Shown here: positions 1-7,509 of the stretch, one piece after another
Numbering within the stretch: the stretch's first letter is position 1
Layout: each line of letters begins with the position of its first letter
Source of the DNA: an uncultured Eubacteriales bacterium
Lineage (GTDB): Bacteria; Bacillota; Clostridia; Oscillospirales; CAG-272
Reading direction: 5' to 3'
Assembly: GCA_934796165.1 (NCBI GenBank)
Contig: CAKVOU010000001.1
Coordinates: forward strand, 248,001 to 312,000
Length of the DNA: 64,000 bases
Made by a program: the position numbers and the translations under genes
The notes under the pieces: generated by a model
The model's input: the letters and a program-made list of their open reading frames with translations, nothing else
Told to the model about the DNA's origin: nothing
Databases searched by the model: none

Positions 1-1
1 T

Positions 2-151
2 ACCGGTTACGAAAACGCGGTCTGGTGGAGCTATATGTCCGGGATGACCGCCAAGGAGATCGGGGAACAGTTCAAAACCGGCGAAAAATCCGCGGCGAAT
101 GCGATTTACCGGATTCGCCGGAAGCTGCGTAAACTGTTTGACCGTAAATAA
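2..151 (+). CDS. Sigma-70 family sigma factor, C-terminal fragment (region 4)
   Basis: Only the last 49 codons are in the window; the start lies upstream. The fragment reads as a helix-turn-helix: an aromatic turn (VWWSYM), a first helix with AKEIGEQF, then a basic recognition helix with IYRIRRKLRKLF just before the stop. This is the layout of sigma region 4, which contacts the -35 element, or of a closely related RNA polymerase-associated HTH protein. Which sigma class it belongs to cannot be decided from this piece. The gene for a zinc-ribbon protein follows after about 100 bp on the same strand. Confidence 0.6.
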   Translation, partial: TGYENAVWWSYMSGMTAKEIGEQFKTGEKSAANAIYRIRRKLRKLFDRK

Positions 152-257
152 TCAGTTATTATGCCCCAGTAGCTTAAGTCAGAGCGTTGTTCACTCAAAG
201 ATGTCGGTTGAAATCCGTCCGAGGGCAAAATCAATTTTTTCATGCGAGGTAAAAGCA

Positions 258-572
258 ATGAACGAAGAAGCAAAAATTGAATCGTCCGAGGAATTTCAGG
301 ATGAAACACTGATCTGCAAGGAATGCGGCAAGGAGTTCGTATTCACTGCGGGTGAGCAGGCATTCTACAAGGAAAAGGGCTTCCAGAACAAGCCCAAGAC
401 CTGCAAGGCTTGCCGTGACGCGAAGAAGAACGCCGGCAAGGAGCCGAGACAGTATTTTGTCGCAGTCTGCGCAAAGTGCGGCGGCGAAGCGCGTGTCCCG
501 TTCCAGCCTTCTGCCGATAAGCCTGTGTATTGCAGCGCTTGCTTCCAGGAAATGAGAGCAGAGCGGAACTGA
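258..572 (+). CDS. Zinc-ribbon protein with two CxxC-CxxC modules
   Basis: A 104-residue soluble protein. The first module has Cys20, Cys23, Cys49 and Cys52 and matches the family once called probable zinc-ribbon domain (zf-trcl). The second has Cys71, Cys74, Cys92 and Cys95, with exactly 17 residues between the pairs, like the CxxC-x17-CxxC domain. Two zinc sites are therefore likely. The cellular role of these small proteins is unknown; nucleic-acid or protein binding is a guess. The ATG at 258 is chosen because GAGGT lies seven bases upstream and the family begins near the first Cys pair; longer in-frame starts lack a ribosome site. A strong terminator follows at once, so the gene is probably a single unit. 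Confidence 0.8.
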   Translation: MNEEAKIESSEEFQDETLICKECGKEFVFTAGEQAFYKEKGFQNKPKTCKACRDAKKNAGKEPRQYFVAVCAKCGGEARVPFQPSADKPVYCSACFQEMRAERN

Positions 573-606
573 TTTTCTTCTCGTAAGAACGATTTGTTCC
601 TTTATC

Positions 607-643
607 ACAAAACCGCACCGGCAACCGGTGCGGTTTTGTTTTA
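607..643 (+). terminator. Intrinsic terminator after the zinc-ribbon gene
   Basis: A perfect 15-bp stem (607-621 with 625-639) with a CAA loop, rich in GC in the middle and ending in GGTTTTGTTTT. It lies 35 bp after the stop codon. Confidence 0.9.
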
Positions 644-724
644 TCGGGTATCTTTCCGCCGCTGCGCGGCGGGCGTGCTAAGTTCGCCTGATTGAAATTT
701 CCTCTCAAAATACTGCTTCCCCCG

Positions 725-753
725 TTGACTTTTCAAAAAAGTTGTACTAAAAT
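725..753 (+). promoter_or_regulatory. Putative sigma-A promoter of the CobW-like GTPase pair
   Basis: TTGACT at 725-730, a 17-bp spacer and TAAAAT at 748-753. It is 93 bp before the first GTPase start. I saw no convincing Zur-type palindrome here. Confidence 0.6.
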
Positions 754-845
754 ATATGCGGAGAAGTTTATTTCCGACTGAAACGGTATGTTTCGGCGGA
801 ACATAGGCTTGGTGATCCGGTCAAAATGACCGGAAAAGGAAAGGA

Positions 846-2063
846 ATGAATTCCATTATGACAAAAATCGACATTTTTTCGGGCTTCCTCGGAGCCGGTA
901 AGACAACCCTGATCAAAAAACTGATCAAGGAAGCATATGCGGGTGAGAAGGTCGTCCTCATTGAAAACGAGTTCGGAGAAATCGGCATTGACGGCGGCTT
1001 CATGAAGGATGCCGACATCCAGATCACCGAAATGAACTCCGGCTGTATCTGCTGTTCGCTTGTCGGCGACTTCGGAAGAGCACTCAAAAAAGTGCTTGCG
1101 GAGTACGCGCCCGACCGTATCATCATCGAACCGTCCGGCGTCGGCAAGCTCAGTGACGTCATCCGTGCCGTGCAGGGTATCCATGCCGACGGCGCGATCC
1201 TCAACGGCTTTACCACCGTGGTCGACGCCAATAAGTGCAAGATGTATATGAAGAATTTCGGCGAATTCTTCGATGATCAGATCGAAAACGCCGGCTGTAT
1301 CGTCCTCAGCCATACCGGCACCGCGTCGGAAAAGAAGATCGAAGAATGCGTTGCCATGCTGAAGGAGCACAATACCACCGCTACGATCGTCACGACCGAC
1401 TGGGAAAGCCTTGACGGAAAGACCCTGCTTGCCGCTATGGAACGCAGAAATACCATTGACGCGGAGCTTGCCCGCCTTGCCGCAGAGACCGAGGAGGAGC
1501 ACCATCACCACGACGATGATGACGATGACGACGAGTGCTGCTGCCACCATCATCACGATGAGGATGAAGACGAGGGCGAGCATCACCACCATCACGACGA
1601 TGATGACGATGACGACGAGTGCTGCTGCCATCATCATCACGATGAGGATGAAGACGAGGGCGAGCATCACCACCATCATCACGATGATGACGATGATGAC
1701 GACCATGAATGCTGCCACCATCATCACGATGAGGATGAAGACGGGGAAGAACACCACCATCACCATCATCACCACCATGCCGACGAGGTGTTCACCAGCT
1801 GGGGCACCGAGACCGCGAAGAAGTTCACGACCGAGGAACTGACCGCCATTCTGAACGCGCTGGGTGACGCCGAAAAGTACGGCATGATCCTGCGTGCAAA
1901 GGGAATCGTGGATTCCGCGGACGGTAATTGGATCCACTTTGATTATGTGCCCGGCGAACCCGACGTCCGCCACGGCTCTGCCGATGTCACCGGCAGACTG
2001 TGCGTCATCGGTTCCAAAATCAATGAGGCGGCAATCGCCGAGCTGTTCGGAGTTTCCAAATAA
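846..2063 (+). CDS. COG0523 (CobW/ZNG1-like) GTPase with His/Asp/Cys-rich metal-binding repeat
   Basis: A 405-residue G3E-family P-loop GTPase, the class of metallochaperones and metal-insertion factors. Walker A GFLGAGKTT is at residues 13-21, the ENEFGEIGIDG switch follows at 40-50, and the diagnostic metal-binding CICC is at 67-70. The CobW C-terminal domain covers roughly residues 315-405. Between the GTPase and C-terminal domains, residues 217-312 are a tandem array of His, Asp/Glu and Cys blocks, far longer than the usual His loop of these proteins. The guanine-specificity position reads LSHTG rather than NKxD. Start 846 has AAGGA five bases upstream; 858 (protein beginning MTKIDIF) is the more usual family start and is possible. 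A second COG0523 gene follows 74 bp downstream. A zinc or other transition-metal role is likely; the metal is not known. Confidence 0.88.
   Translation: MNSIMTKIDIFSGFLGAGKTTLIKKLIKEAYAGEKVVLIENEFGEIGIDGGFMKDADIQITEMNSGCICCSLVGDFGRALKKVLAEYAPDRIIIEPSGVGKLSDVIRAVQGIHADGAILNGFTTVVDANKCKMYMKNFGEFFDDQIENAGCIVLSHTGTASEKKIEECVAMLKEHNTTATIVTTDWESLDGKTLLAAMERRNTIDAELARLAAETEEEHHHHDDDDDDDECCCHHHHDEDEDEGEHHHHHDDDDDDDECCCHHHHDEDEDEGEHHHHHHDDDDDDDHECCHHHHDEDEDGEEHHHHHHHHHADEVFTSWGTETAKKFTTEELTAILNALGDAEKYGMILRAKGIVDSADGNWIHFDYVPGEPDVRHGSADVTGRLCVIGSKINEAAIAELFGVSK
1512..1781 (+). repeat. 84-bp in-frame tandem repeat encoding D7-E-C3-H4-acidic-H5 units
   Basis: Three units of about 28 residues each run through the linker of the GTPase: seven Asp, Glu, two or three Cys, four His, an acidic DEDEDEGE-type stretch, then five to nine His. 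Near-identical DNA (GATGATGACGATGACGACGA and CACCATCATCAC blocks) recurs every 84 bp, so the array grew by tandem duplication and may vary in copy number. In total I count 36 His and 8 Cys in residues 219-311. Confidence 0.9.
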
Positions 2064-2137
2064 TCGGGGACTTCCGACCGCGGTATTCCTTCAAGCCGGG
2101 TGCCGCAGAGAATTGCAAACGGAAAGGAAAGAAAACT

Positions 2138-3079
2138 ATGGAAATGCCGGTATATCTCTTCACGGGGTTCCTGGAGGGCGGTAAAACCCATGTCATTCAG
2201 GAGTCGCTGGAGGATCAGCGGTTCAACTCCGGCGAGAAGACACTTCTTCTTGTCTGTGAGGAGGGAATCGACGAATACGAGCCGGAGAGCTTCTGGGCGA
2301 AAAACGTCTGGATCGAGCAGATTGAGGACAAACAGGACCTGAACGAAGCCAATCTGACCGCGCTTGTAAAGAAGCATAAATACGACCGCGTGGTCGTGGA
2401 ATATAACGGAATGTGGAGCGTGCAGGACTTCTACGAAGCGATGCCGGAGGGGTGGTATATCTATCAGCAGATGCTGTTTGCCGATGCCTCCACCTTCCTC
2501 TCCTACAACGCCAATATGCGTCAGCTCATGGTAGATAAGCTCCAGAACGCCGAAATGATCGTGCTCAACCGTACCCCGGAGGGCATTGACAAGGACACGA
2601 TTCATAAGGTGATCCGCGGCATTACCCGCAGTGCGTCCATTGCGTACGATTATCCGGACGGGCATGTGGAATATGACGAGATCGAGGATCCGCTTCCGTT
2701 TGACGTAAACGCCCCCGTGATCGAGATCGCCGACCGAGACTATGCGCTCTGGTATCGTGATCTGACCGAGGACCTGGAGAAGTACGACGGCAAGACCGTT
2801 CGTTTCAAGGGAATTGTTGCCCGTGACGGTCGTCTCCCGAAAGATACCGCCGTGGTCGGCAGACACATCATGACCTGCTGTGCGGCGGATATTGCCTATC
2901 ACGGTTTGGTCTGTATTTTCCCGGAGGCAGTCAAACTCCGTACCCGCGACTGGATCATCGTCACCGCAAAGATCGCGATCGAGGCGCACAAGATGTATCA
3001 GAACAACGGTCCCGTGCTTCACGCGGTTTCTTTTGAGATGGCAGAGAAGCCGGAGGAAGAGGTTGCGACCTTCTATTGA
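2138..3079 (+). CDS. Second COG0523/CobW-like GTPase, non-canonical
   Basis: A 313-residue protein whose start (PVYLFTGFLEGGKTH, Walker A at residues 10-17) and overall order match CobW-family GTPases. It differs from the gene before it: the CxCC metal motif is absent, the ENEFGE switch is replaced by CEEGIDEYEP, and the specificity loop reads LNRTP. The C-terminal half (about 180-313) holds a beta-rich domain ending in a MAEKPEEEVATFY tail, as in clostridial paralogues that sit beside permease-like partners. A Shine-Dalgarno GGAAAGGAAAG precedes the ATG. It is co-transcribed with the upstream GTPase, so the two probably act in one metal-handling pathway, perhaps as partners. The exact function is not known. 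Confidence 0.75.
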   Translation: MEMPVYLFTGFLEGGKTHVIQESLEDQRFNSGEKTLLLVCEEGIDEYEPESFWAKNVWIEQIEDKQDLNEANLTALVKKHKYDRVVVEYNGMWSVQDFYEAMPEGWYIYQQMLFADASTFLSYNANMRQLMVDKLQNAEMIVLNRTPEGIDKDTIHKVIRGITRSASIAYDYPDGHVEYDEIEDPLPFDVNAPVIEIADRDYALWYRDLTEDLEKYDGKTVRFKGIVARDGRLPKDTAVVGRHIMTCCAADIAYHGLVCIFPEAVKLRTRDWIIVTAKIAIEAHKMYQNNGPVLHAVSFEMAEKPEEEVATFY

Positions 3080-3409
3080 TCCCGACGGGATATTCCGTTG
3101 ACAGTGCAGGCACGTTGACACGCAAGCGCATAACCGCACACGTCCACAAGTGGACAAGCGTACACCGCGACCTTGTTCCGCGTTGTTTTTTCAATAAAAA
3201 TACGGCACCGAATGGTGCCGTATTTTTACATTTAGTGTGGTTTTGCTCGGTTAACTGTCAAAATCGGACCCGGATTCAGATGCGTAAGCGAAACCGCTTA
3301 CCCGGTTTAGCCCGGTGGTCCGGAGGAATCAATACCCGGATTCCGGCGATGAAACAAGCAGACCAAACTGCTTGTGTGCCTGTTCGGTTTTCCGGCAGAG
3401 AACCCACAT
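3080..3409. other. Intergenic gap between convergent genes
   Basis: The gap holds the terminator at 3196-3227 and a short hairpin near 3282-3301 (GTAAGCG paired with CGCTTAC). I see no credible gene; the open frames here overlap in all directions and lack ribosome sites. Confidence 0.6.
3196..3227. terminator. Bidirectional terminator after the GTPase pair
   Basis: A 14-bp perfect stem: AAAAATACGGCACC paired with its complement around a GAAT loop, with A and T tracts on both sides. It ends the plus-strand GTPase operon and could also stop minus-strand reading from the AEC gene. Confidence 0.9.
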
Positions 3410-4369
3410 TCAGATTCCCGCAATGAGGTGTGCGAACCAGACCGTAAGGGGAAGCGTTCCGAGCGAAAGCGTCGACGAAAGCCCGACTGCCTGCGACGCA
3501 AAATCCGCGCGTTCCAACCCGTAGCGTTCCGCCATCATGGTAACGGTGGACGCGCTCGGCAGTGCAGCGACGACAGTGCAGAAGAGGATCCATGTTTCTG
3601 CGTCCGGGACACGGAAGAGAACGGTCACCCCTTTTGCAAGCAGTGCCGTGAGGAGCGGAAGCGCGATCAGCTTGAGAAAACTCTGATAATACAGCTTCCC
3701 GTCAAGAAACAGGCTTTTCAGCGGTTTTGTGGCAATGAGCGCACCCGTGACAATGACCGAGATCGGCGTGCAGAGGTTTGAAAGATACGAGGAAAACGTG
3801 TAAACGAAGGACGGGAGCGGCAGGTGCGAAAGATACAACCCGATTCCGATCGCGCCGGGAATCGTTCCGAAGTTGACCAGCGCGCGCCTGACGGTCAGAC
3901 GGATGTCCTCCCGCCCGCGTCCCAGAACCACGATCCCCCACGTCCAGATCAGAAGATTGAAGGTTACAAAGTTGAATACGCCGAGAAAGAGTCCGAAACT
4001 CCCGAACATGGATTCCAGAATCGGAAGCCCGATAAATCCGCAGTTGGCAAAGACCACGGAGTATTCGGTCATTTTCCGCTCTCCCGGATCGCGCAGTGCT
4101 TTTGCCGTGAAGTACGCAAAGACCGCAAAAAACACATGGAGAAGCAGGGAAACGCCGAAGGCGACCGGCACGACTCTAAGGTTTTTTTGAGAGTATTCCG
4201 CATTAATCAGCGCGGAAACAATCAGTGCCGGCTGACCGATCTCAATGATCAGCCGGGAAAACTTTTTCGCGGAATGATCGTCCACAATTCCGATCCGGCG
4301 GGATAGATATCCGGTGATGAGAAGCAAAAATAGCGTGGCGATCATGCCGAGCAGTGCGAAAAAATCCAT
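3410..4369 (-). CDS. AEC family transporter (auxin efflux carrier family)
   Basis: A 319-residue integral membrane protein with about ten hydrophobic segments and a short central loop (around residue 150, GRGREDIRLTVRR). The conserved NCGFIGLPI segment near residue 110 and the C-terminal helix pair belong to the AEC/Mem_trans family (PF03547). Members export or take up organic acids, malate and amino acids; the substrate here cannot be read. The gene begins 24 bp after the uracil-DNA glycosylase stop, so both are likely read from the promoter at 5003-5031. A functional link between them is not evident. Confidence 0.85.
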   Translation of the reverse strand: MDFFALLGMIATLFLLLITGYLSRRIGIVDDHSAKKFSRLIIEIGQPALIVSALINAEYSQKNLRVVPVAFGVSLLLHVFFAVFAYFTAKALRDPGERKMTEYSVVFANCGFIGLPILESMFGSFGLFLGVFNFVTFNLLIWTWGIVVLGRGREDIRLTVRRALVNFGTIPGAIGIGLYLSHLPLPSFVYTFSSYLSNLCTPISVIVTGALIATKPLKSLFLDGKLYYQSFLKLIALPLLTALLAKGVTVLFRVPDAETWILFCTVVAALPSASTVTMMAERYGLERADFASQAVGLSSTLSLGTLPLTVWFAHLIAGI

Positions 4370-4393
4370 AATGACTCTGTTCCTTTGAACTTG

Positions 4394-4960
4394 TTATTTT
4401 GCTTCGGGCTCTGCCTCGTCCAGTTTTGCCTTAATGGATTTCATGTCCGTCAGCATATCCTCTTTTTTTCGCGGGTCGCGCAGAAGGGCAGCGGGGTGAT
4501 AGACGGCGGTGATGAGATACTCTCCCTTACGGAACCAGACGCCGTGTTCTTTGGTGATCTTGAAGTCCGGTTTGATGACGCGCATGGCGGCGATTCTGCC
4601 GAGACAGACGATCACCTTTGGCTGAATAAGACGGAGCTGTTCGCGCAAGTAACCGATGCAGGCATCCTCTTCTTCCGGAAGCGGATCACGGTTTTTGGGC
4701 GGACGGCACTTGAGAATGTTGGCAATGTAGACCGATTCCCGCGGAATATCGACCGCAAAGAGGAATTTGTCGAGAAGTTGACCGGCTCTGCCGACAAACG
4801 GCGTGCCCGTCAGGTCCTCCTGTTCGCCGGGCGCTTCGCCGATGAACAGAAGATCGGCGTTTTTGTTACCGGTGCCGAATACGCAGTTTGTCCGGCTGTC
4901 GCCGAGCGCACAGGCGTGGCACGCGGCGCATTTTTTATAAAGAGAATCCCATGTTTCCAT
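4394..4960 (-). CDS. Family 4 uracil-DNA glycosylase with 4Fe-4S cluster
   Basis: A 188-residue enzyme that removes uracil from DNA in base-excision repair. GEAPGEQED at residues 41-49 is the family-4 catalytic motif, and the C-terminal HPAALLRDP motif is present. Cys14, Cys17, Cys85 and Cys101 sit at the positions that bind the 4Fe-4S cluster in this family; Cys11 is extra. The length is normal. The start has AGAGGAAG upstream. It is the first gene of a two-gene unit with the AEC transporter. The call is secure at family level. Confidence 0.92.
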   Translation of the reverse strand: METWDSLYKKCAACHACALGDSRTNCVFGTGNKNADLLFIGEAPGEQEDLTGTPFVGRAGQLLDKFLFAVDIPRESVYIANILKCRPPKNRDPLPEEEDACIGYLREQLRLIQPKVIVCLGRIAAMRVIKPDFKITKEHGVWFRKGEYLITAVYHPAALLRDPRKKEDMLTDMKSIKAKLDEAEPEAK

Positions 4961-5002
4961 ATTACTTCCTCTTTTCGGGCTGATTTATGCAAGGTTATTT
5001 AC

Positions 5003-5031
5003 AGTATAACAGAAAAACTCCCCGAAGGCAA
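5003..5031 (-). promoter_or_regulatory. Promoter of the glycosylase-AEC unit
   Basis: Reading the minus strand: TTGCCT (5031-5026), a 17-bp spacer and TATACT (5008-5003), 43 bp before the start codon. It lies inside the terminator hairpin of the upstream mecA-like gene. Confidence 0.6.
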
Positions 5032-5044
5032 GCCCAAGGGGAGT
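5006..5044 (-). terminator. Terminator of the mecA-like gene
   Basis: On the minus strand ACTCCCC (5044-5038) pairs with GGGGAGT (5023-5017) and is followed by TTTTCTGTT. The stem is short with a long loop. It overlaps the next gene's promoter. Confidence 0.6.
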
Positions 5045-5226
5045 CTGATCTGTCGGATTTTCTGATTTGCTTCCGGAAAAGGTGCGTTTTGTTGAGACAG
5101 CGTCACTGTGAAAGTTATCGGTGCGGCAGCAGGCACCGTTTCTTTCAAATGGGGAGAGTTTTCCGCGGTGCCGCAACGCCGACCTGTTTCCGTCCTGTGC
5201 CCCGGCTCGTTTCCCGTGTTTACGGA

Positions 5227-5865
5227 TTATAGCCGTGCGAGCGTTTCCACTGCATGGGTTTCGCAGATCGGTTTTGCGTGTTCCCTTATGTAGAGAAGCA
5301 GGGAATCCGCGTTTTCCGGTGTGCCGTATTCCGAGAGAAAGGCATAAGGGTCATGCTGTCCGACCCGCAACCGGCGCATTCCGTACAGAAACAGATATAC
5401 GTTTCCGTTTTCGTCCTTCCACGCGCCGCTGTCGCCGCCGTACCCCGATGCAAAAAGCCGATGGCAAGCGGATAACAGTACGGAAACATTTTCAAAGGTA
5501 TAAGCTGCGATTCTGTGCTCGCCGTCGGTGCCGTCCTTGGGGGGACAGACGGCAGGCTCTGCAAGTCCGACGGTGCTTCCCGTCGGGAGGACCGGGGATT
5601 GCCCGTCGCTCTGACCGGGGCGGCCGAGCTTTGTAACAAACAACTCACACCCGCCTTTCTTTGACGGATAATACTGTACGTACAGACGGTCCCCCGAGAC
5701 ATTGAAACCCGTAATGGAACTTGCTTCGTTCAGAATCTCGCGGAAAGCGAGCCGGATCTGCTCACAGGGTATATCCGGAGTCCCCTCCGGAATTTCAAAT
5801 CTGGTCATATCCGATAACGTCAGCATGATTTTGAGTTTATTGTCGCCGACTGGGATAAGTTCCAT
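5227..5865 (-). CDS. mecA: MecA-like adaptor protein for ClpC
   Basis: A 212-residue protein with the MecA layout: an N-terminal domain starting MELIPVGDNKLKIMLT, a variable middle (about 85-115, Pro/Gly-rich) and a C-terminal domain (about 115-212) that binds ClpC, with the FENVSVLL helix and the conserved EYG turn at AFLSEYG. In Bacillus, MecA delivers substrates such as ComK to ClpCP and promotes ClpC assembly. A ClpC gene is present in this window at 29789-32287. The sequence is divergent, so the call rests on layout and short motifs. It is a single gene with its own terminator. Confidence 0.75.
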   Translation of the reverse strand: MELIPVGDNKLKIMLTLSDMTRFEIPEGTPDIPCEQIRLAFREILNEASSITGFNVSGDRLYVQYYPSKKGGCELFVTKLGRPGQSDGQSPVLPTGSTVGLAEPAVCPPKDGTDGEHRIAAYTFENVSVLLSACHRLFASGYGGDSGAWKDENGNVYLFLYGMRRLRVGQHDPYAFLSEYGTPENADSLLLYIREHAKPICETHAVETLARL

Positions 5866-5900
5866 GTCGAACCCTCCTTCTTTGTCCTTTATTCAGTATC

Positions 5901-5929
5901 ATTATAATCAAGAGAAGGGAAAAAGGGAA
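5901..5929 (-). promoter_or_regulatory. Possible promoter of the mecA-like gene
   Basis: On the minus strand a good TATAAT (5906-5901) with a poor -35 TTCCCT (5929-5924) at 17 bp. It is 36 bp before the start. Confidence 0.35.
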
Positions 5930-6042
5930 CCCCATAAATATTGGTAATTGCGGAATCCGGCGGCATTGTACTCACAAAAAAGAGAAAACCAGGAAAAAGC
6001 CCTGAAAATGGGCGACAAAGTGAAGCTCCGTACTGTCGGGGC

Positions 6043-6071
6043 TTGATTTTCGTAAGGGAATCGTCTATAAT
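6043..6071 (+). promoter_or_regulatory. Promoter of the amidohydrolase gene
   Basis: TTGATT at 6043-6048, a 17-bp spacer and TATAAT at 6066-6071, 80 bp before the start. Confidence 0.7.
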
Positions 6072-6150
6072 ATTTTCGGAAAACCAAATTGCAGACCGGA
6101 ACCCGGGTTACACAGCGAAAGTAATAAATAACAGAAAAGAAGATGAAAAA

Positions 6151-7431
6151 ATGAAAAGAGCATTTACAAACTGCATCATTCTGGACGGAACGGAAAACAT
6201 GGCTCCCAAAACGGGAAACGCTGTTCTGGTAAAGGACGGCGTTATTTCCGGCATCGTTCCGGAGAAAGAGGTTCCTGCGGATTTTGAAAAGACAGATCTT
6301 GGCGGGAAGTACATTCTGCCCGGACTGATCAACCTGCACGTGCATCTGGCAGGGTCGGGAAAACCGAAGAAAAAACAATCTGATCCGGTCAAGCTGGTCA
6401 AACTGATCACGTCGAACGCGCTGACCAGAAGCCTCGGCAGAAAGCTGGTTGCGGATTTTGCAAAAACACAGCTGTACAGCGGCGTTACCACCATCCGTAC
6501 CGTCGGCGGTATCGCCGATTTCGATACAACCGTGCGTGACGGGATCAACGCAGGAAAGCGAATCGGACCACGCATTCTGGCGTCCAACATGGCAATCTCC
6601 GTAAAAGGAGGACATATGGCAGGGTCGCTTGCCTATGTGGCATCCTCGCCGGAAGAAGCGGCAGGGTACGTGGATCGGATCGCAAGAGAAAAACCGGACA
6701 TCATCAAGCTGATGATCACCGGCGGCGTGCTTGACGCGGAGCGGGTCGGCGAGCCGGGCGTTCTCAGAATGTCGCCCGAAATCGTGAAGGCAGCCTGCGA
6801 CCGGGCGCACGCACTCGGTTTTCAGGTGGCGGCGCACGTGGAAAGCCCCGAAGGGGTGAAGGTCGCGCTGGAAAACGGCGTCGATTCGATCGAACACGGC
6901 GCAAAGCCGACCGAAGAGATCATGAAGTTGTTCCGGGAGCGGAAGGCGTTCCAGGTGTCCACCCTTTCGCCGGCACTCCCGTTTGCGCTGTTTGACCGGG
7001 AGGTCTCACACGCGACCTATGAGCAGAAGGAGAACGGAAAGATCGTTTTCGACGGGATCATTTCGCTTGCGAAGGAATGCCTGAAGGAGGGAATTCCCGT
7101 CGGTCTTGGTACCGACACCGCCTGTCCCTATGTGACGCAGTATGATATGTGGCGGGAGCTTTGCTACTTTGTCAGATACTGCGGGGTGAGCAACTCCTTT
7201 GCCCTTTATTCCGCGACCCTGCTCAACGCAACGCTTGCCGGAATCGGGGACAAAACGGGTTCCATCGAACAGGGAAAACTGGCGGAAATGATTGTCGTCG
7301 GCAAGAATCCGCTAAAGGATTTACAGGCGCTCCGCAACCCGGACATGGTCGTCATGCATGAGAACATCATCCGTTCCCCGAAGGTGAAAAAGATTCCCGA
7401 GGTGGAAGCACAGCTGGATCAATGGCTGTGA
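6151..7431 (+). CDS. Amidohydrolase family protein (imidazolonepropionase/prolidase-like, COG1228)
   Basis: A 426-residue cytoplasmic TIM-barrel metal hydrolase. The HxH metal pair is NLHVH (His63 and His65); a lysine in DIIKLMITGG is placed like the carboxylated lysine of the two-metal members; HVES and SIEHG give the next His ligands and LGTDT the catalytic Asp. Known relatives cleave Xaa-Arg or Xaa-Lys dipeptides or cyclic imides; the substrate here cannot be read. ATG 6151 is chosen because the N-terminal beta-sandwich strand begins there and because the promoter lies upstream of it, although the ribosome site (AGAAGA) is weak. A longer in-frame opening to 5941 precedes the promoter. Confidence 0.82.
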   Translation: MKRAFTNCIILDGTENMAPKTGNAVLVKDGVISGIVPEKEVPADFEKTDLGGKYILPGLINLHVHLAGSGKPKKKQSDPVKLVKLITSNALTRSLGRKLVADFAKTQLYSGVTTIRTVGGIADFDTTVRDGINAGKRIGPRILASNMAISVKGGHMAGSLAYVASSPEEAAGYVDRIAREKPDIIKLMITGGVLDAERVGEPGVLRMSPEIVKAACDRAHALGFQVAAHVESPEGVKVALENGVDSIEHGAKPTEEIMKLFRERKAFQVSTLSPALPFALFDREVSHATYEQKENGKIVFDGIISLAKECLKEGIPVGLGTDTACPYVTQYDMWRELCYFVRYCGVSNSFALYSATLLNATLAGIGDKTGSIEQGKLAEMIVVGKNPLKDLQALRNPDMVVMHENIIRSPKVKKIPEVEAQLDQWL

Positions 7432-7444
7432 GAGGCAAAAGCAC

Positions 7445-7485
7445 AAAAATCCCCCGTCGCTCGGATGAGCAACGGAGGATTTTTT
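7445..7485. terminator. Bidirectional terminator between the amidohydrolase and hydA
   Basis: AAAAATCC and CGT-GCTC arms pair with GAGC-ACG and GGATTTTT. The T tract on the plus strand and A tract on the left suit both convergent genes. Confidence 0.8.
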
Positions 7486-7509
7486 CGTTATACTGATTTG
7501 GCAGCCGGA

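Noticed and set aside
1512..1781. Tandem repeats that could be taken for a CRISPR or minisatellite
   Set aside because: The units are contiguous, in frame and encode a metal-binding linker; there are no unique spacers.
768..1973. A 401-codon minus-strand frame with long Val/Met/Ile runs
   Set aside because: It is the reverse reading of the His/Asp repeat in the CobW-type gene and looks like membrane sequence only by chance.
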